Below, piece after piece: positions 27,682-37,615 of a stretch of DNA of 64,000 nt (within the stretch, counting starts at the first letter, position 1; each line of letters opens with the position of its first letter). Origin of the DNA: Chryseobacterium sp. JJR-5R (GTDB taxonomy: Bacteria > Bacteroidota > Bacteroidia > Flavobacteriales > Weeksellaceae); assembly GCF_034047335.1 (NCBI RefSeq), contig NZ_CP139137.1, positions 930,001 through 994,000 of the forward strand, written 5' to 3'. The notes beneath the pieces are model-generated. The model was given only the letters and a program-made list of their open reading frames with translations, was not told where the DNA came from and searched no databases. Made by a program: the position numbers and the translations under genes.

Positions 27682-27704
27682 TATTCCTAATTTTTTTTTG
27701 CAGC

Positions 27705-30038
27705 ATGGAGGATTATCTGAAAGGACTTAATGAATCACAATTTGAAGCCGTTACCACGTTACAGGGACCGTTAATGGTTCTTGCGGGTGCAGGTTCCGGA
27801 AAAACACGTGTGCTTACCATGCGTATTGCCCACTTAATAACGAATGGAGTTGACCCTTTCAACATTCTGGCGCTGACCTTTACCAACAAAGCGGCGAAGG
27901 AAATGAAGGAGCGTATTGCAAAAGTAGTGGGGCACAGCAATGCCAGAAGTTTATGGATGGGAACTTTCCACTCGGTATTTGCAAGGATCCTGAGAAATGA
28001 AGCCTATTATCTGGGGTACCCTTCCAATTTTACCATTTATGACCAGCAGGACTCCCTCAATGTCATCAAGAAAGTTTTGAAGGACATGAACATTGATGCA
28101 GATATGTATAAACCCAAAAAAGTTCAGGCCAGGATTTCAACGTATAAAAATAACCTCATCACCGTAAAAGCATATTTCAATAATCCCGAACTTCTTGAAG
28201 CTGATGAAAAAGCCAATATGAAATTTATCGGCCAGATTTACCAGAGGTATGTAGACCAGTGTTATAAAAACGGGTCAATGGATTTTGATGACCTGCTGCT
28301 GAAAACCAATGAACTGCTAACACGCTTTCCTGAAGTTCTGGCGAAATATCAGGACCGCTTCAGGTATATTCTGGTAGATGAGTACCAGGATACCAACCAT
28401 TCCCAGTATCTGATCGTGAAAGCTTTGGCCTCGAAATTTGAAAATATCTGTGTGGTTGGAGATGATGCACAGTCCATTTACTCGTTCCGTGGAGCCAATA
28501 TCTATAACATCCTCAACTTTAAAAAAGACTATCCGGATGCCTTTACGGTTTCCCTGGAGCAGAATTACCGTTCCACCCAGAATATTGTCAATGCTGCCAA
28601 TGTAGTGATCGCTAAAAACCTTCAGCAGTTCAAAAAAAATGTCTTCAGTGAAAATGAAGAAGGCGAAAAGATCAAAGTGTACCGCTCGCTGTCTGATGCC
28701 GATGAAGCTAATTTCGTAGCGGGAAACATCTGGGAAACCCGGAACCGCGAACAGAGAAGGTACAGTGATTTTGCGATTCTGTACCGCACCAACTCACAGA
28801 CCAGGGCTTTTGAAGATGCACTGCGACGTAAGAATATTCCCTATAAAGTATACGGAGGTCTTTCTTTCTATCAGAGGAAAGAAGTGAAAGATCTTATTGC
28901 CTACCTCAGGCTTCTGGTGAATGAAAATGATTCCGAAGCACTGATGAGGATTATCAATTATCCGGTAAGGGGAATCGGAGATACGACACAGAATAAACTT
29001 ATTGTCTTTGCAGATGCCCATAATGTCACCCTTTCAAATGTGCTGGACAATCTTCCGTCCTATGCACCTCAGCTGGGGCTCAATAATGGAATTTTAAACA
29101 AGCTGAATGATTTCTGGTCGATGATCAAAGCATTTCAGGTACTCCTGAAAACAGAAACGGCCTACAGCGTTGCCATGGAAGTGGCCAAACGCAGCGGGCT
29201 GATTAAATTTTTAAAAGACGACCAGACACCGGAAGGGATTTCGCGGGTGGAAAACGTGCAGGAATTAATGAACTCCATGCAGGGGTTCATTGAAGAACAG
29301 ATGCAGCTAGAGGACGGAGACCCGAGCTTACCCAATTTCCTTGAAAATATCGCACTCTCTGCCGATACCCAGAAGAAAGATGATGAAGAAGAAATGGTTT
29401 CACTGATGACGATCCACCTTTCCAAAGGGCTGGAATTCCCTGTTGTTCACTTGGTAGGGCTGGAGGAAAACCTTTTCCCTAGTTTTATGAGTTCCACAAC
29501 CAGGGAAGACCTGGAAGAGGAAAGACGGTTGTTTTATGTGGCATTGACCAGAGCGGAAAAGCAGGCTTTTTTCTCATATGCGGTCTCAAGGTTCCAGTGG
29601 GGCAAAATAACCGATGCCGAACCGTCGAGGTTTTTAAGTGAAATTGATGACCAATATATTGAATTCGTAAACCCGGCCATTGAAAAACGGTTCATTAATA
29701 ATGCAGGGCTGAGGTCGAATATTTTTGATGAGCATCCTTCAGAACTCAAAGGATTTAAAAAGGTTGAGAAGAAAACCATTGAACGGGGTGAAGGGTCAAA
29801 ACCGATCGCTGAGCCCAGGAAATTAAAACCGGTAAGCACAGCGAAAATCATTAACCCGAGCGGAGCTTCTTCACAGGACATCGAAGTGGGGGACAAGGTA
29901 AGGCATGACCGTTTCGGGGTTGGGGAAGTGACTTTCCTTGACGGAACTGATCCGCAGAACATCAAAGCCAAGGTAATTTTCCAGCATGAAGGAGAGAAGA
30001 ATTTAATCCTGAAATATGCGAAGCTGACGAAGATTTAA
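27705..30038 (+). CDS. pcrA: UvrD/PcrA-type superfamily 1 DNA helicase
   Basis: A 777-aa 3'-to-5' DNA helicase for repair and replication-fork clearing. N-terminal Q motif (LNESQFEAV), Walker A AGAGSGKT (27-34), motif Ia (LTFTNKAAKEM), Walker B (LVDEYQDTN), motif III (GDDAQSIYSFRGA), motif IV (LEQNYRST), motif V (VSLMTIHLSKGLEFP) and motif VI (VALTRAEK). The C-terminal region (about 720-777) is a Tudor-like RNA polymerase-binding patch (GDKVRHDRFGVGEV), typical of PcrA/UvrD. Monocistronic. Confidence 0.95.
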   Translation: MEDYLKGLNESQFEAVTTLQGPLMVLAGAGSGKTRVLTMRIAHLITNGVDPFNILALTFTNKAAKEMKERIAKVVGHSNARSLWMGTFHSVFARILRNEAYYLGYPSNFTIYDQQDSLNVIKKVLKDMNIDADMYKPKKVQARISTYKNNLITVKAYFNNPELLEADEKANMKFIGQIYQRYVDQCYKNGSMDFDDLLLKTNELLTRFPEVLAKYQDRFRYILVDEYQDTNHSQYLIVKALASKFENICVVGDDAQSIYSFRGANIYNILNFKKDYPDAFTVSLEQNYRSTQNIVNAANVVIAKNLQQFKKNVFSENEEGEKIKVYRSLSDADEANFVAGNIWETRNREQRRYSDFAILYRTNSQTRAFEDALRRKNIPYKVYGGLSFYQRKEVKDLIAYLRLLVNENDSEALMRIINYPVRGIGDTTQNKLIVFADAHNVTLSNVLDNLPSYAPQLGLNNGILNKLNDFWSMIKAFQVLLKTETAYSVAMEVAKRSGLIKFLKDDQTPEGISRVENVQELMNSMQGFIEEQMQLEDGDPSLPNFLENIALSADTQKKDDEEEMVSLMTIHLSKGLEFPVVHLVGLEENLFPSFMSSTTREDLEEERRLFYVALTRAEKQAFFSYAVSRFQWGKITDAEPSRFLSEIDDQYIEFVNPAIEKRFINNAGLRSNIFDEHPSELKGFKKVEKKTIERGEGSKPIAEPRKLKPVSTAKIINPSGASSQDIEVGDKVRHDRFGVGEVTFLDGTDPQNIKAKVIFQHEGEKNLILKYAKLTKI

Positions 30039-30082
30039 GTCATTGAAAGAACAAAATAACAAGACAATCTTAACATAATTTC

Positions 30083-30143
30083 CCGCAGATTTCAAAAATC
30101 CACAGATTTTTCTGTTAGATTTGTGAAATCTGCGGAATTTTTT
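30083..30143 (+). terminator. Terminator of the helicase gene
   Basis: A 12-bp perfect stem (CCGCAGATTTCA / TGAAATCTGCGG) enclosing a smaller hairpin, followed by AATTTTTTT. Confidence 0.75.
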
Positions 30144-30203
30144 TAATAACGGCCAGGTAAAAAAATACAAATCTGTATATTTAAATAATAAAAAATTCCC
30201 ATT

Positions 30204-31021
30204 ATGAAAAGGATTCTGGTATTTTTAATCATCACTTTGTTTTCCGTCCCGCTATTTTCCCAGGAATACCGGACAGAAAATAACATTCATTATTATGATG
30301 AAAAAGCCAATAAAGCAGATGCTTATATCAATGAAAGATGTGTTCTGGATATCTATGTCCCGAAAAATATAAAAAACTTTCCAACGGTTATCTGGTTCCA
30401 CGGCGGAGGCCTGACGGGCGGGCAAAAGGAAATCCCCGAGGAGTTGAAAAATAAAGGAATTGCCGTTATTGGTGTCAACTACAGGTTATCACCCAAAGTA
30501 AATGCACCGAAATACATTGAAGATGCCGCCGCAGCCACTGCATGGGTATTTAAAAATATTAAAAATTACGGAGGCCGTGAAGACCTGGTTTTTATTTCAG
30601 GGCATTCGGCAGGAGGGTATCTGGCAGCCATGGTAGGACTGAACAGAACCTATCTTCAGAAGTATGGTATTGATGCCAATACGCTGGCCGGCATCATCCC
30701 TTTCAGCGGGCAGATGATCTCTCATTTTACCGTCAGGAAAGAAAAAGGAATCGATGAGCTGGATGCCCGGATTGATGATTTTGCTCCGCTTCACTTTATC
30801 AGAGCCGATGCACCGCCTTTGCTCCTGATTACGGGAGACCGCGAAAAAGAATTGCTTGGAAGGTATGAAGAAAATGCCTACATGGCCCGAATGCTGAAAC
30901 TGAAAGGACATAAAGACACAACGCTGTACGAATTAGACGGTTTCGATCACGGCGGAATGGCCCAGCCGGCTTTCCATTGCTGCTGAATGAAATGAAAAGG
31001 GTGCAAAAACTGAAAAAGTAA
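30204..31021 (+). pseudogene. Secreted alpha/beta hydrolase with a 3'-terminal frameshift
   Basis: An exported esterase-like hydrolase (signal peptide MKRILVFLIITLFSVPLFSQ). It has the oxyanion motif HGGGLTGG, the nucleophile elbow GHSAGGY, and the catalytic Asp and His regions (LLITGDREKE, DGFDHGGM). The frame as read ends at 30986 with PAFHCC. If one T is added in the run at 30971-30973, the frame continues PAFPLLLNEMKRVQKLKK to a stop at 31019-31021, a far more natural end. About 13 residues are therefore lost by a single-base deletion, or the base is a sequencing error. All catalytic motifs precede the break, so the product may still work. Confidence 0.8.
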
Positions 31022-31141
31022 TTGTCAGAAACAAAATCAAAAATAAATTCTTAAACTTATAATACTGAAGCGTCAGTCTCCTGCTTAAGTTAAGATGGAC
31101 AATTAAAGTAATTACAGGTTAATAAAACTCATTTACAAAGG

Positions 31142-31172
31142 CTTTGCATATTTATTTTGCAGAGTTTTTTTA
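31142..31172 (+). terminator. Terminator of the hydrolase gene
   Basis: A 7-bp stem with one G-U pair (31142-31148 with 31158-31164) followed by T7. Confidence 0.65.
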
Positions 31173-31211
31173 TTTTTATTTCTTTGGGGTGAAATAAATT
31201 AAGTTCAGACG

Positions 31212-31979
31212 ATGGGAATGTTTTATAACAATGCGGTATGTGATATTTATATAGGAAAAAGTGCCGGCGCAAAGCTTTTGCAGGATATCAGGAATGCAAA
31301 AAGGAATGTGAAGATCGTTTCGCCTTATCTTTCCCCGTCTTTAATTAAAGAACTTATCTTTCTGCATTCCAAAGGCATAGACGTCCAGCTCATTACCAGT
31401 GACGAAATAGAAGATTTTTACGGGAATGAAAAGAATATCAATAAATTGATCGTTCAGAGAAGGCATGTGGATGAAAAAGCAAAGCAGTCAAGAGACAGCC
31501 TGTCCAGCCTGTCGGGAATATTGCTTTTTGCGATGATCGGACTGGCTGTTATTTTGTTTCCCTTGATTTTTATGTTAAAAGAATGGAGCTTTGCCTATGG
31601 TTTTATCGCTGTCATATTGCTGTTTTTTGTAAGGGATTCTCTTGCAAGACAGATTAAAAATAAAAAAATCTATCACTATACCTATAAACAGCTGTTTCCT
31701 TTTAAGGTTTTTGTTTCATCCAACAATGGGAATTCTTTAAACAAAACTTTCGTTCACAGTAAAATTTATGTCATTGATAATGAAATTGCCTATCTGGGTT
31801 CCCTTAATTTCACCGGAAAAGGCATTAAAAATAATCATGAAACAAGAATAAGAACTGCCGACCCGAATGCCGTAGCTAAGATTGTGGAAGAAGTAAGTCA
31901 TTTATTTTCAGAATCGAATTTAGCAGAACGGGATCTTCAGTTCTGGGGAAGCCAGCTGTATACGGAACCGATTAATTAG
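31212..31979 (+). CDS. Membrane-anchored phospholipase D-like protein
   Basis: A 255-aa protein of the PLD superfamily. One HKD motif is complete: His182-x-Lys184-x4-Asp189 in VHSKIYVID, followed by GSLNFTGKG. The N-terminal half (about 8-85) looks like the first part of the PLD fold (IVSPYLSP, VQLITSD) but has no HKD. Two membrane segments (about 101-121 and 127-142) are inserted between the halves. With one HKD it would need to dimerise, as Nuc/BfiL-type PLDs do. Substrate, nucleic acid or lipid, is unknown. Confidence 0.82.
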   Translation: MGMFYNNAVCDIYIGKSAGAKLLQDIRNAKRNVKIVSPYLSPSLIKELIFLHSKGIDVQLITSDEIEDFYGNEKNINKLIVQRRHVDEKAKQSRDSLSSLSGILLFAMIGLAVILFPLIFMLKEWSFAYGFIAVILLFFVRDSLARQIKNKKIYHYTYKQLFPFKVFVSSNNGNSLNKTFVHSKIYVIDNEIAYLGSLNFTGKGIKNNHETRIRTADPNAVAKIVEEVSHLFSESNLAERDLQFWGSQLYTEPIN

Positions 31980-32188
31980 TGAATTTATAATACCTTATCC
32001 TGAATCTAACTTGATCTGGATTGATCTTTTGTTCCGCAACGCAATTTAAAAGAATCCAACTGTAACTTTTAAGCAAAAGCGGATGTCTTTATTTTAATTA
32101 ATAACTAATTTCAACCTTAAAACGATCAGGTTCTGAACTGAATATATTAGATGTCTTAGATTTATAGACTTAAATACCAAATTATAAA

Positions 32189-33910
32189 ATGAAATACATT
32201 GCCTTTTTTTCCGTCTTTTTAACAACAATGCTTTCAGCCCAGCTGAGTAAATTTTCCGACCGCGATTTATACGAAATGGGAAAGGTTTGGGGATTAATAA
32301 AATATTATCATCCCGCAGTTTCCCAGGGTAAAATAGACTGGGATGCCGTTTTGCTGCAGTCTTTGAAAGATGGGCCAAAGTCCGGTGCCGGCGAAATGAT
32401 GGTTCAGTGGCTGGCCACAGCAGATCAGGGCAAATTTGAGGGTCTGGCTAAAAATGATAATGGTTGTGACAGCATTACCCTTCGCAATTTTGATATTTCC
32501 TGGATTGGAAAATTAAAAAAAGTTGCTCCGGAAAGTAAGAAACGTTTGTTAAATATCGTCACTGAGCCGAAAAACGTAGGCTCATTTTATTCCAACCCAA
32601 TAGAAAACAGCATCCGTTTCAGCAGCAGCAATGAAAAAGTATACGATAAATTTTCAGCGGAAATTAAAATGCTGGAGCTTTTCAGGATCTGGAATGCGAT
32701 TGAATATTTTTACCCGTATAAATATCTTTTGGACCATGGATGGGATGATGTGCTGAAAAAATATATTCCGGTATTCAGAAGCATCAGAAATGAACAGGAT
32801 TACCGGTCTGCGGTAATGCGGCTTGCTGCTGAACTGCAGGATACCCATGTCGGGATAGAAAACACGTTTCAGTATGATGTTGTCGGAAAACTGTCGTCAC
32901 CCTTTATTTTCCAGATCGTTGACGGAAAAGTGTTGGTCACCGGGATTAAAGACGAAGCTAAAATGAAGAAAGCCAATCTTGAAGTCGGAGATCTTATTAC
33001 GAAAATTAACGGCAGGAGCATTCTCAAGAGTATGGATGACAAATCCGGGTATTTTGCTTATTCCAATGACGCGGTTAAACTGCGGGAGGCGTACAGCTAT
33101 CTTTTCAGCAGTGAGGAACCGGCCATGGTATTGGAAGGCATAAAATAAAACGGAAAAGCCTTTAAAACGACTGTGGAAAGGAAAGAGCGCATCTTTAACC
33201 GTGAGTGGGACAAAAACGGGATTCCCAGTTACCATCTGGTTTACCATGGGAAAACCTATACTTATTTAACGTATAATGAAAAGGAAAGCCGTCTCAATCC
33301 GAGTTTCCAGGTCGATGATAAAGTGTATTTTGAATTTTCTTCATTAAAGGCATCAGAGGTTCCTGCACTGATGGAAACCTATAAAAATGCAAAAGGAATG
33401 GTATTCGATCTTCGCGGCTATAACGATGACGGTTCATTGCTGACGGTTTTTGATTACCTGTTGGGTAAACCGGAGCATTTCGGGATTAAGACGCAGGCAG
33501 ATTTCAGCCAGCCGGGTAAGTTCTGCTTTGTAGACAATATTATTGATAAATCGTATAAATCTGCCGGTAAAAATAACCCCGATTCTTATCAAGGTCAGGT
33601 GGTTGTTCTGATTAATGAATATACGCAGAGCTCAGAAGAATTGTGGGCAATGATTTTTAAGAAAGTCCCGGGTGCTGTCTTTGTGGGAAGTCAGACCGCA
33701 GGGGCCGACGGGAATAAAACGGCTATCAAACTGACTGACGGGAACAAACTTATTTTTTCAGGATTGGGAATTTATTATCCGGACGGCGGAGAAACCCAGC
33801 GAATAGGAATCAAACCTGATGTTATCGTACGTCCGACTGTTGAAAGCATCAGAAATAAAGAAGATCTCCTGTTACTGAAGGCTTTTGAGCTGATTGACCA
33901 GAAAAAGTAA
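32189..33910 (+). pseudogene. S41-family peptidase gene with an internal TAA
   Basis: A secreted C-terminal-processing-type serine peptidase (signal peptide MKYIAFFSVFLTTMLSAQ). An N-terminal helical domain, a PDZ-like segment (FQIVDGKVLVTGIKDEA ... LEVGDLITKING) and the S41 core (DLRGYNDDG, the TQSSEELW nucleophile region, GSQTAGADGNKT, GIYYPDGGETQRIGIKPDV) are all in one frame. That frame is cut by a TAA at 33146-33148, in GIK-stop-NGKAF. Everything after the stop is intact to 33910. Without readthrough, the catalytic domain is lost. The stop is either a real nonsense mutation or a base-calling error. Confidence 0.85.
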
Positions 33911-33941
33911 ATCTCAGGAATACAGTAATTCCTATTGATAA

Positions 33942-33989
33942 AAGGGATTCCGGAATTTGTGTTTTGCAATACAAATTCCGGAATCCCTT
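33942..33989. terminator. Long hairpin between converging genes
   Basis: A 19-bp perfect stem with a 10-nt loop lies between the S41 peptidase gene (+) and cstA (-). T-rich DNA follows on both sides, so it probably ends transcription from both directions. Confidence 0.75.
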
Positions 33990-34092
33990 ATTATTTATTT
34001 GAAATGGTAAAGACAGTTCCTTAAGTTAACATTGGTTTCACTTAAGCTCCACCTTCACCATGAACAGCAGACAATTCATCACCATTATAATA

Positions 34093-35934
34093 CTATCTTT
34101 CGACAAGCTCTTTTACAGATTCGCCGTAGAAATCAATTTCAGATGTATTGATTTTCAGAAGCTGGTACCATTTTCTGAAAGCACCGATAAAAACAATCAG
34201 CATCAAAGCCATTGCCACAACAGCCAGTGTAGCCAGCAGGTACTGCCCTTTAGGGATATAAATGGATGTTACCTGGATATAGCCTGCCCAAAATGTAATG
34301 ATGGCCATGAAAACTCCCGGGATGGCTGAGCACAGTGCATATTTCCCGCGGTTTAAACGGATGAGCATCGTTGTGCAGACAATCAGTCCGCAGGCTGCCA
34401 GAAGCTGGTTGCTGATACCGAACAAAGGCCAGATGCTGCTCACATTTCCTGTGAAAACCAGGTATCCCCAGGCAAAAGTGAAAAGAAGGCTGCTGATTAT
34501 AATTCCGGGCATCCAGTTTTTATCATTGAATTTCGGGATGACAGAACCGAGCATTTCCTGTAAAAAAAACCGCCCGACTCTTGTTCCTGCATCAATTGCA
34601 GTAAGGATAAACACAGCTTCAAACATGATGGCAAAATTATACCAGTAGGCCATCAGCTGGTCCATATAAGGGATTTTATTGAAAATATGGGCCATCCCTA
34701 CAGCAAGGGAAACGGCACCTCCGGTCCTTCCGTGAAGGTCAATCCCGATTTTCTGTGAAAAATAGTCAATATCAACACCGTGTAAAGACGGGTGTGCTGC
34801 CAGAAAAGCATCATAAGATTCTTTAGGTGTATTAATCGCGAAATAATCTCCGGGCATCAGCGTACACGCTGCAATTAATGCCATTAAAGCGACAAAGCCT
34901 TCCACAAGCATCGCTCCGTAGCCTACGAAAAGAATTTCTCTTTCCCTGTTCAGCATTTTCGGGGTGGTACCGGTGGCAATTACCGCATGGAACCCTGAAA
35001 TAGCACCGCACGCAATCACAATAAATATGAATGGAAGCACGGGCCCGCCGATAACAGGCCCGCCGCCGTTGACAAACTCGGTAAGCGCAGGCATCTGTAC
35101 TGTAGGGTGGATTACAATGACACCGATGGCCAGCATAATGATGGTCCCGATTTTAAGGTAGGTTGAAAGATAATCCCTGGGAACCAGAAGCAGCCATACC
35201 GGCAATACAGAAGCCAGAAATCCGTACAGAGGAATAGCAATGGAAATCGTGGTAATATCCCATGAAAAAAGATCATTCATGGTTTCGTTCTGCATCAGGT
35301 TATGTCCGCCGATGATTCCTGCGATCAAAAGAATTCCTCCCAGGATACTCGCAAAAGTCACCGAATTTTTACGGTAACGCATGATCAATCCCATGATAAT
35401 GGCGATCGGCATGGTAATCAGAACCGTAAATAGAGACCATGAAGCTTCATGCATCGCATTGATACATGCCAGCGATAATCCTGCCAGTGTAAGAATCAGG
35501 ATAAATAATATGGCAAATCCCGCTACCGTTCCCGTTGTTTTCCCAATTTCCTTGGAAGCTATCGTTGCCAGGCTTTGCCCTTTATGCCGCACGGAGGCAA
35601 ATAAAACCACCATATCATGAACGCCGCCTCCCAAAACACAGCCTATTAAGATCCACAGAGCACCGGGAAGATACCCAAACTGGGCTGCCAGAACCGGCCC
35701 TACCAATGGACCTGCTGCTGCAATGGCTGCAAAATGGTGCCCGAAGAGTACATTTTTATTGGTAGCCACGTAATCTTTGCCGTCGGCAAATTCCAGGGCC
35801 GGTGTGGTATTGTTATCATTAAGTTTCAGTACTTTATTGGCCATGAAAATTCCGTAAAAACGGTAGGCAATGGCAAAAATAAGCACAGAAACGAAAACAA
35901 GCGTTAATGCATTGATGTTATTTAGGAAATCCAT
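34093..35934 (-). CDS. cstA: Carbon starvation protein CstA, peptide/pyruvate transporter
   Basis: A 613-aa inner-membrane transporter with about 16 hydrophobic segments. CstA-family motifs are the N-terminal YRFYGIFMANKVL, LFGHHFAAIAAAGPLVGPVLAAQFG, GCVLGGGVHDMV and the internal AIDAGTRVGRFFLQE. Family members take up peptides or pyruvate when carbon is short. The length is in the range of the shorter CstA/BtsT relatives. Monocistronic; no two-component partner for it adjoins. Confidence 0.93.
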   Translation of the reverse strand: MDFLNNINALTLVFVSVLIFAIAYRFYGIFMANKVLKLNDNNTTPALEFADGKDYVATNKNVLFGHHFAAIAAAGPLVGPVLAAQFGYLPGALWILIGCVLGGGVHDMVVLFASVRHKGQSLATIASKEIGKTTGTVAGFAILFILILTLAGLSLACINAMHEASWSLFTVLITMPIAIIMGLIMRYRKNSVTFASILGGILLIAGIIGGHNLMQNETMNDLFSWDITTISIAIPLYGFLASVLPVWLLLVPRDYLSTYLKIGTIIMLAIGVIVIHPTVQMPALTEFVNGGGPVIGGPVLPFIFIVIACGAISGFHAVIATGTTPKMLNREREILFVGYGAMLVEGFVALMALIAACTLMPGDYFAINTPKESYDAFLAAHPSLHGVDIDYFSQKIGIDLHGRTGGAVSLAVGMAHIFNKIPYMDQLMAYWYNFAIMFEAVFILTAIDAGTRVGRFFLQEMLGSVIPKFNDKNWMPGIIISSLLFTFAWGYLVFTGNVSSIWPLFGISNQLLAACGLIVCTTMLIRLNRGKYALCSAIPGVFMAIITFWAGYIQVTSIYIPKGQYLLATLAVVAMALMLIVFIGAFRKWYQLLKINTSEIDFYGESVKELVER

Positions 35935-36187
35935 ATCATTGAGGTTTTTTATAAGAAAAATATATAATTTTTTGGTTGATTTAATTTATTATGATTAAAT
36001 AATGGCCAAGATAAATAATTTTAGTATAAAAATACAGATATGTATATCAATCTAGCAAATTTTGCAGCTTACTTGTATTTAATGGACTGAATTTTAATGA
36101 TTAAACTGATTTTTAATGTTAAATAGCTATATAGATTAATTTCAAAGTTTTACTGATTTTTATAAAGGTATAAACAGTCATCCTGAC

Positions 36188-37210
36188 TTATTTTTTATGC
36201 AGAATAATAAAACTGACCATTTCATCCGTAAGCTGATCCAGATAAGTTTTATCAGTGGTGCCAAATCCATGGATGCCGTCTTTTACAATAACCAGTGTCG
36301 TTTCGATATTTGCTTTTTTAAGTTTGCGGTTCAGTCTTTTGGAATGGCTTAAAGGTGCAACCTTATCTTTGTTTCCATGGAGGATTAAAGTAGGAACGCC
36401 ATTCTCTGCATAATTGATAGGGGAAACGGTTTTTAAATAGTCGACAGCTTTTCTTTTGTCCTTATTGATATCATATCCTGAAATTCCGAAGACGAGTTTT
36501 TCACGGATCTCGACAACAGGTTCAAAAAACAGCCCGACAATAGCTACCGGAACCTTACCTAATCTTGTATGCAGAAGCCTGTTTAAGTCGGTCGGTCCGA
36601 AATTGTTCACCACATAATTTACTTTCCCGGAATATGGTGAAAGTTCAGGACTCCCGATATATTCATTATCCTTGGAATAGGCTGCAAGCAATGACAGGTG
36701 TGCTCCTGATGAAACCCCGAAATAGCCAATATTATTAATGTCAAAATTATATTTTTCAGCATTTTTCCGTACCCACCTTACCACATCCTTGGTATCTTCA
36801 ACAGGCGTCGGGAAATGTACTGTTTCACTGACCAGTGTGTGATCAATACTGATCACAGCATAGTTTTTTCCGGTGAGCTTTAAAATGGTGCTTTCTATAT
36901 AGGTATCGGCTCTGACGGTTTTGTCACCCTTTGCCCAGGCTCCGCCGTGAACATAAATGACCACCGGAAGTTTTTCTGATGCTGAATTTTTCGGACGGTA
37001 AAGGTCTAAAAGCACAGGATTTCCATTTTTATTGTCTTTATAGGAAATATTTTCGGTAAATGATGTTTTTGAGGGAAGAGCAGTGCTTGGCGGAATTTTA
37101 TTTTCATTAACGGGGAACTGGCAGTACCCTAAGCTGAACAGGTTTAAGCACAAAAGAAAAAACAGGTTTACGGAAAACCTGTATACTGTATTGTGTCCGG
37201 ATAATTTCAT
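36188..37210 (-). CDS. Secreted alpha/beta hydrolase (esterase/lipase type)
   Basis: A 340-aa exported hydrolase, with a signal peptide over about 1-30. It has the HGGAWAKGD oxyanion motif, nucleophile elbow GVSSGAH, the Asp region LHGNKDKVAP and the His in DGIHGFG, giving a full Ser-Asp-His set. It resembles BD-FAE-type feruloyl or acetyl esterases; the true substrate is unknown. It is 21 nt downstream of the DUF3037 gene on the same strand, so it may share that transcript. Confidence 0.88.
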   Translation of the reverse strand: MKLSGHNTVYRFSVNLFFLLCLNLFSLGYCQFPVNENKIPPSTALPSKTSFTENISYKDNKNGNPVLLDLYRPKNSASEKLPVVIYVHGGAWAKGDKTVRADTYIESTILKLTGKNYAVISIDHTLVSETVHFPTPVEDTKDVVRWVRKNAEKYNFDINNIGYFGVSSGAHLSLLAAYSKDNEYIGSPELSPYSGKVNYVVNNFGPTDLNRLLHTRLGKVPVAIVGLFFEPVVEIREKLVFGISGYDINKDKRKAVDYLKTVSPINYAENGVPTLILHGNKDKVAPLSHSKRLNRKLKKANIETTLVIVKDGIHGFGTTDKTYLDQLTDEMVSFIILHKK

Positions 37211-37231
37211 AGAATGTGTATTGAGGAATTA

Positions 37232-37615
37232 TTATTTCACTAACTCCTCAAAAAGTTTACCAAAAGTCTTTTCCAGGTCTTTTGATTTTCCCGGATGGGG
37301 CCTTGATGTCTGTACAACCGAACTGCGCACCGCTGTAAGCCAGCGGAAACGGTCAGGGATTTCCATCAGGGCAATCGGGCCTCCTTCTCTGCTTCCCTCT
37401 GCTATTTTCTTAAAGCTTTCCAGGTTTTTGACGATATCCTCATAATCCAGTCTGCTGTGCATCAGCCGGAATTTGTCAGGGCAAAGATAAAATGCGGTCT
37501 TTATGAATTTCATTTTTTTTGAAAACATGACCAGGCCTATATTGAAAAACTCTTCTCTCTCTACCTTCGGAACCAGGCGGATCACGGCGTATTCGTAAAT
37601 GTTATCCTCTTGCAT
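37232..37615 (-). CDS. DUF3037 protein, partner of a HipA-like kinase
   Basis: A 127-aa cytoplasmic protein. The opening YEYAVIRLVPKVEREEFFNIGLVMF and later FRWLTAVRSSVVQTSRPHPG are the pattern I associate with DUF3037. No known catalytic motif. Its start overlaps the end of the HipA-like gene by 14 nt, so the two are translationally coupled; the pairing points to a shared function, which is not known. Confidence 0.85.
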   Translation of the reverse strand: MQEDNIYEYAVIRLVPKVEREEFFNIGLVMFSKKMKFIKTAFYLCPDKFRLMHSRLDYEDIVKNLESFKKIAEGSREGGPIALMEIPDRFRWLTAVRSSVVQTSRPHPGKSKDLEKTFGKLFEELVK

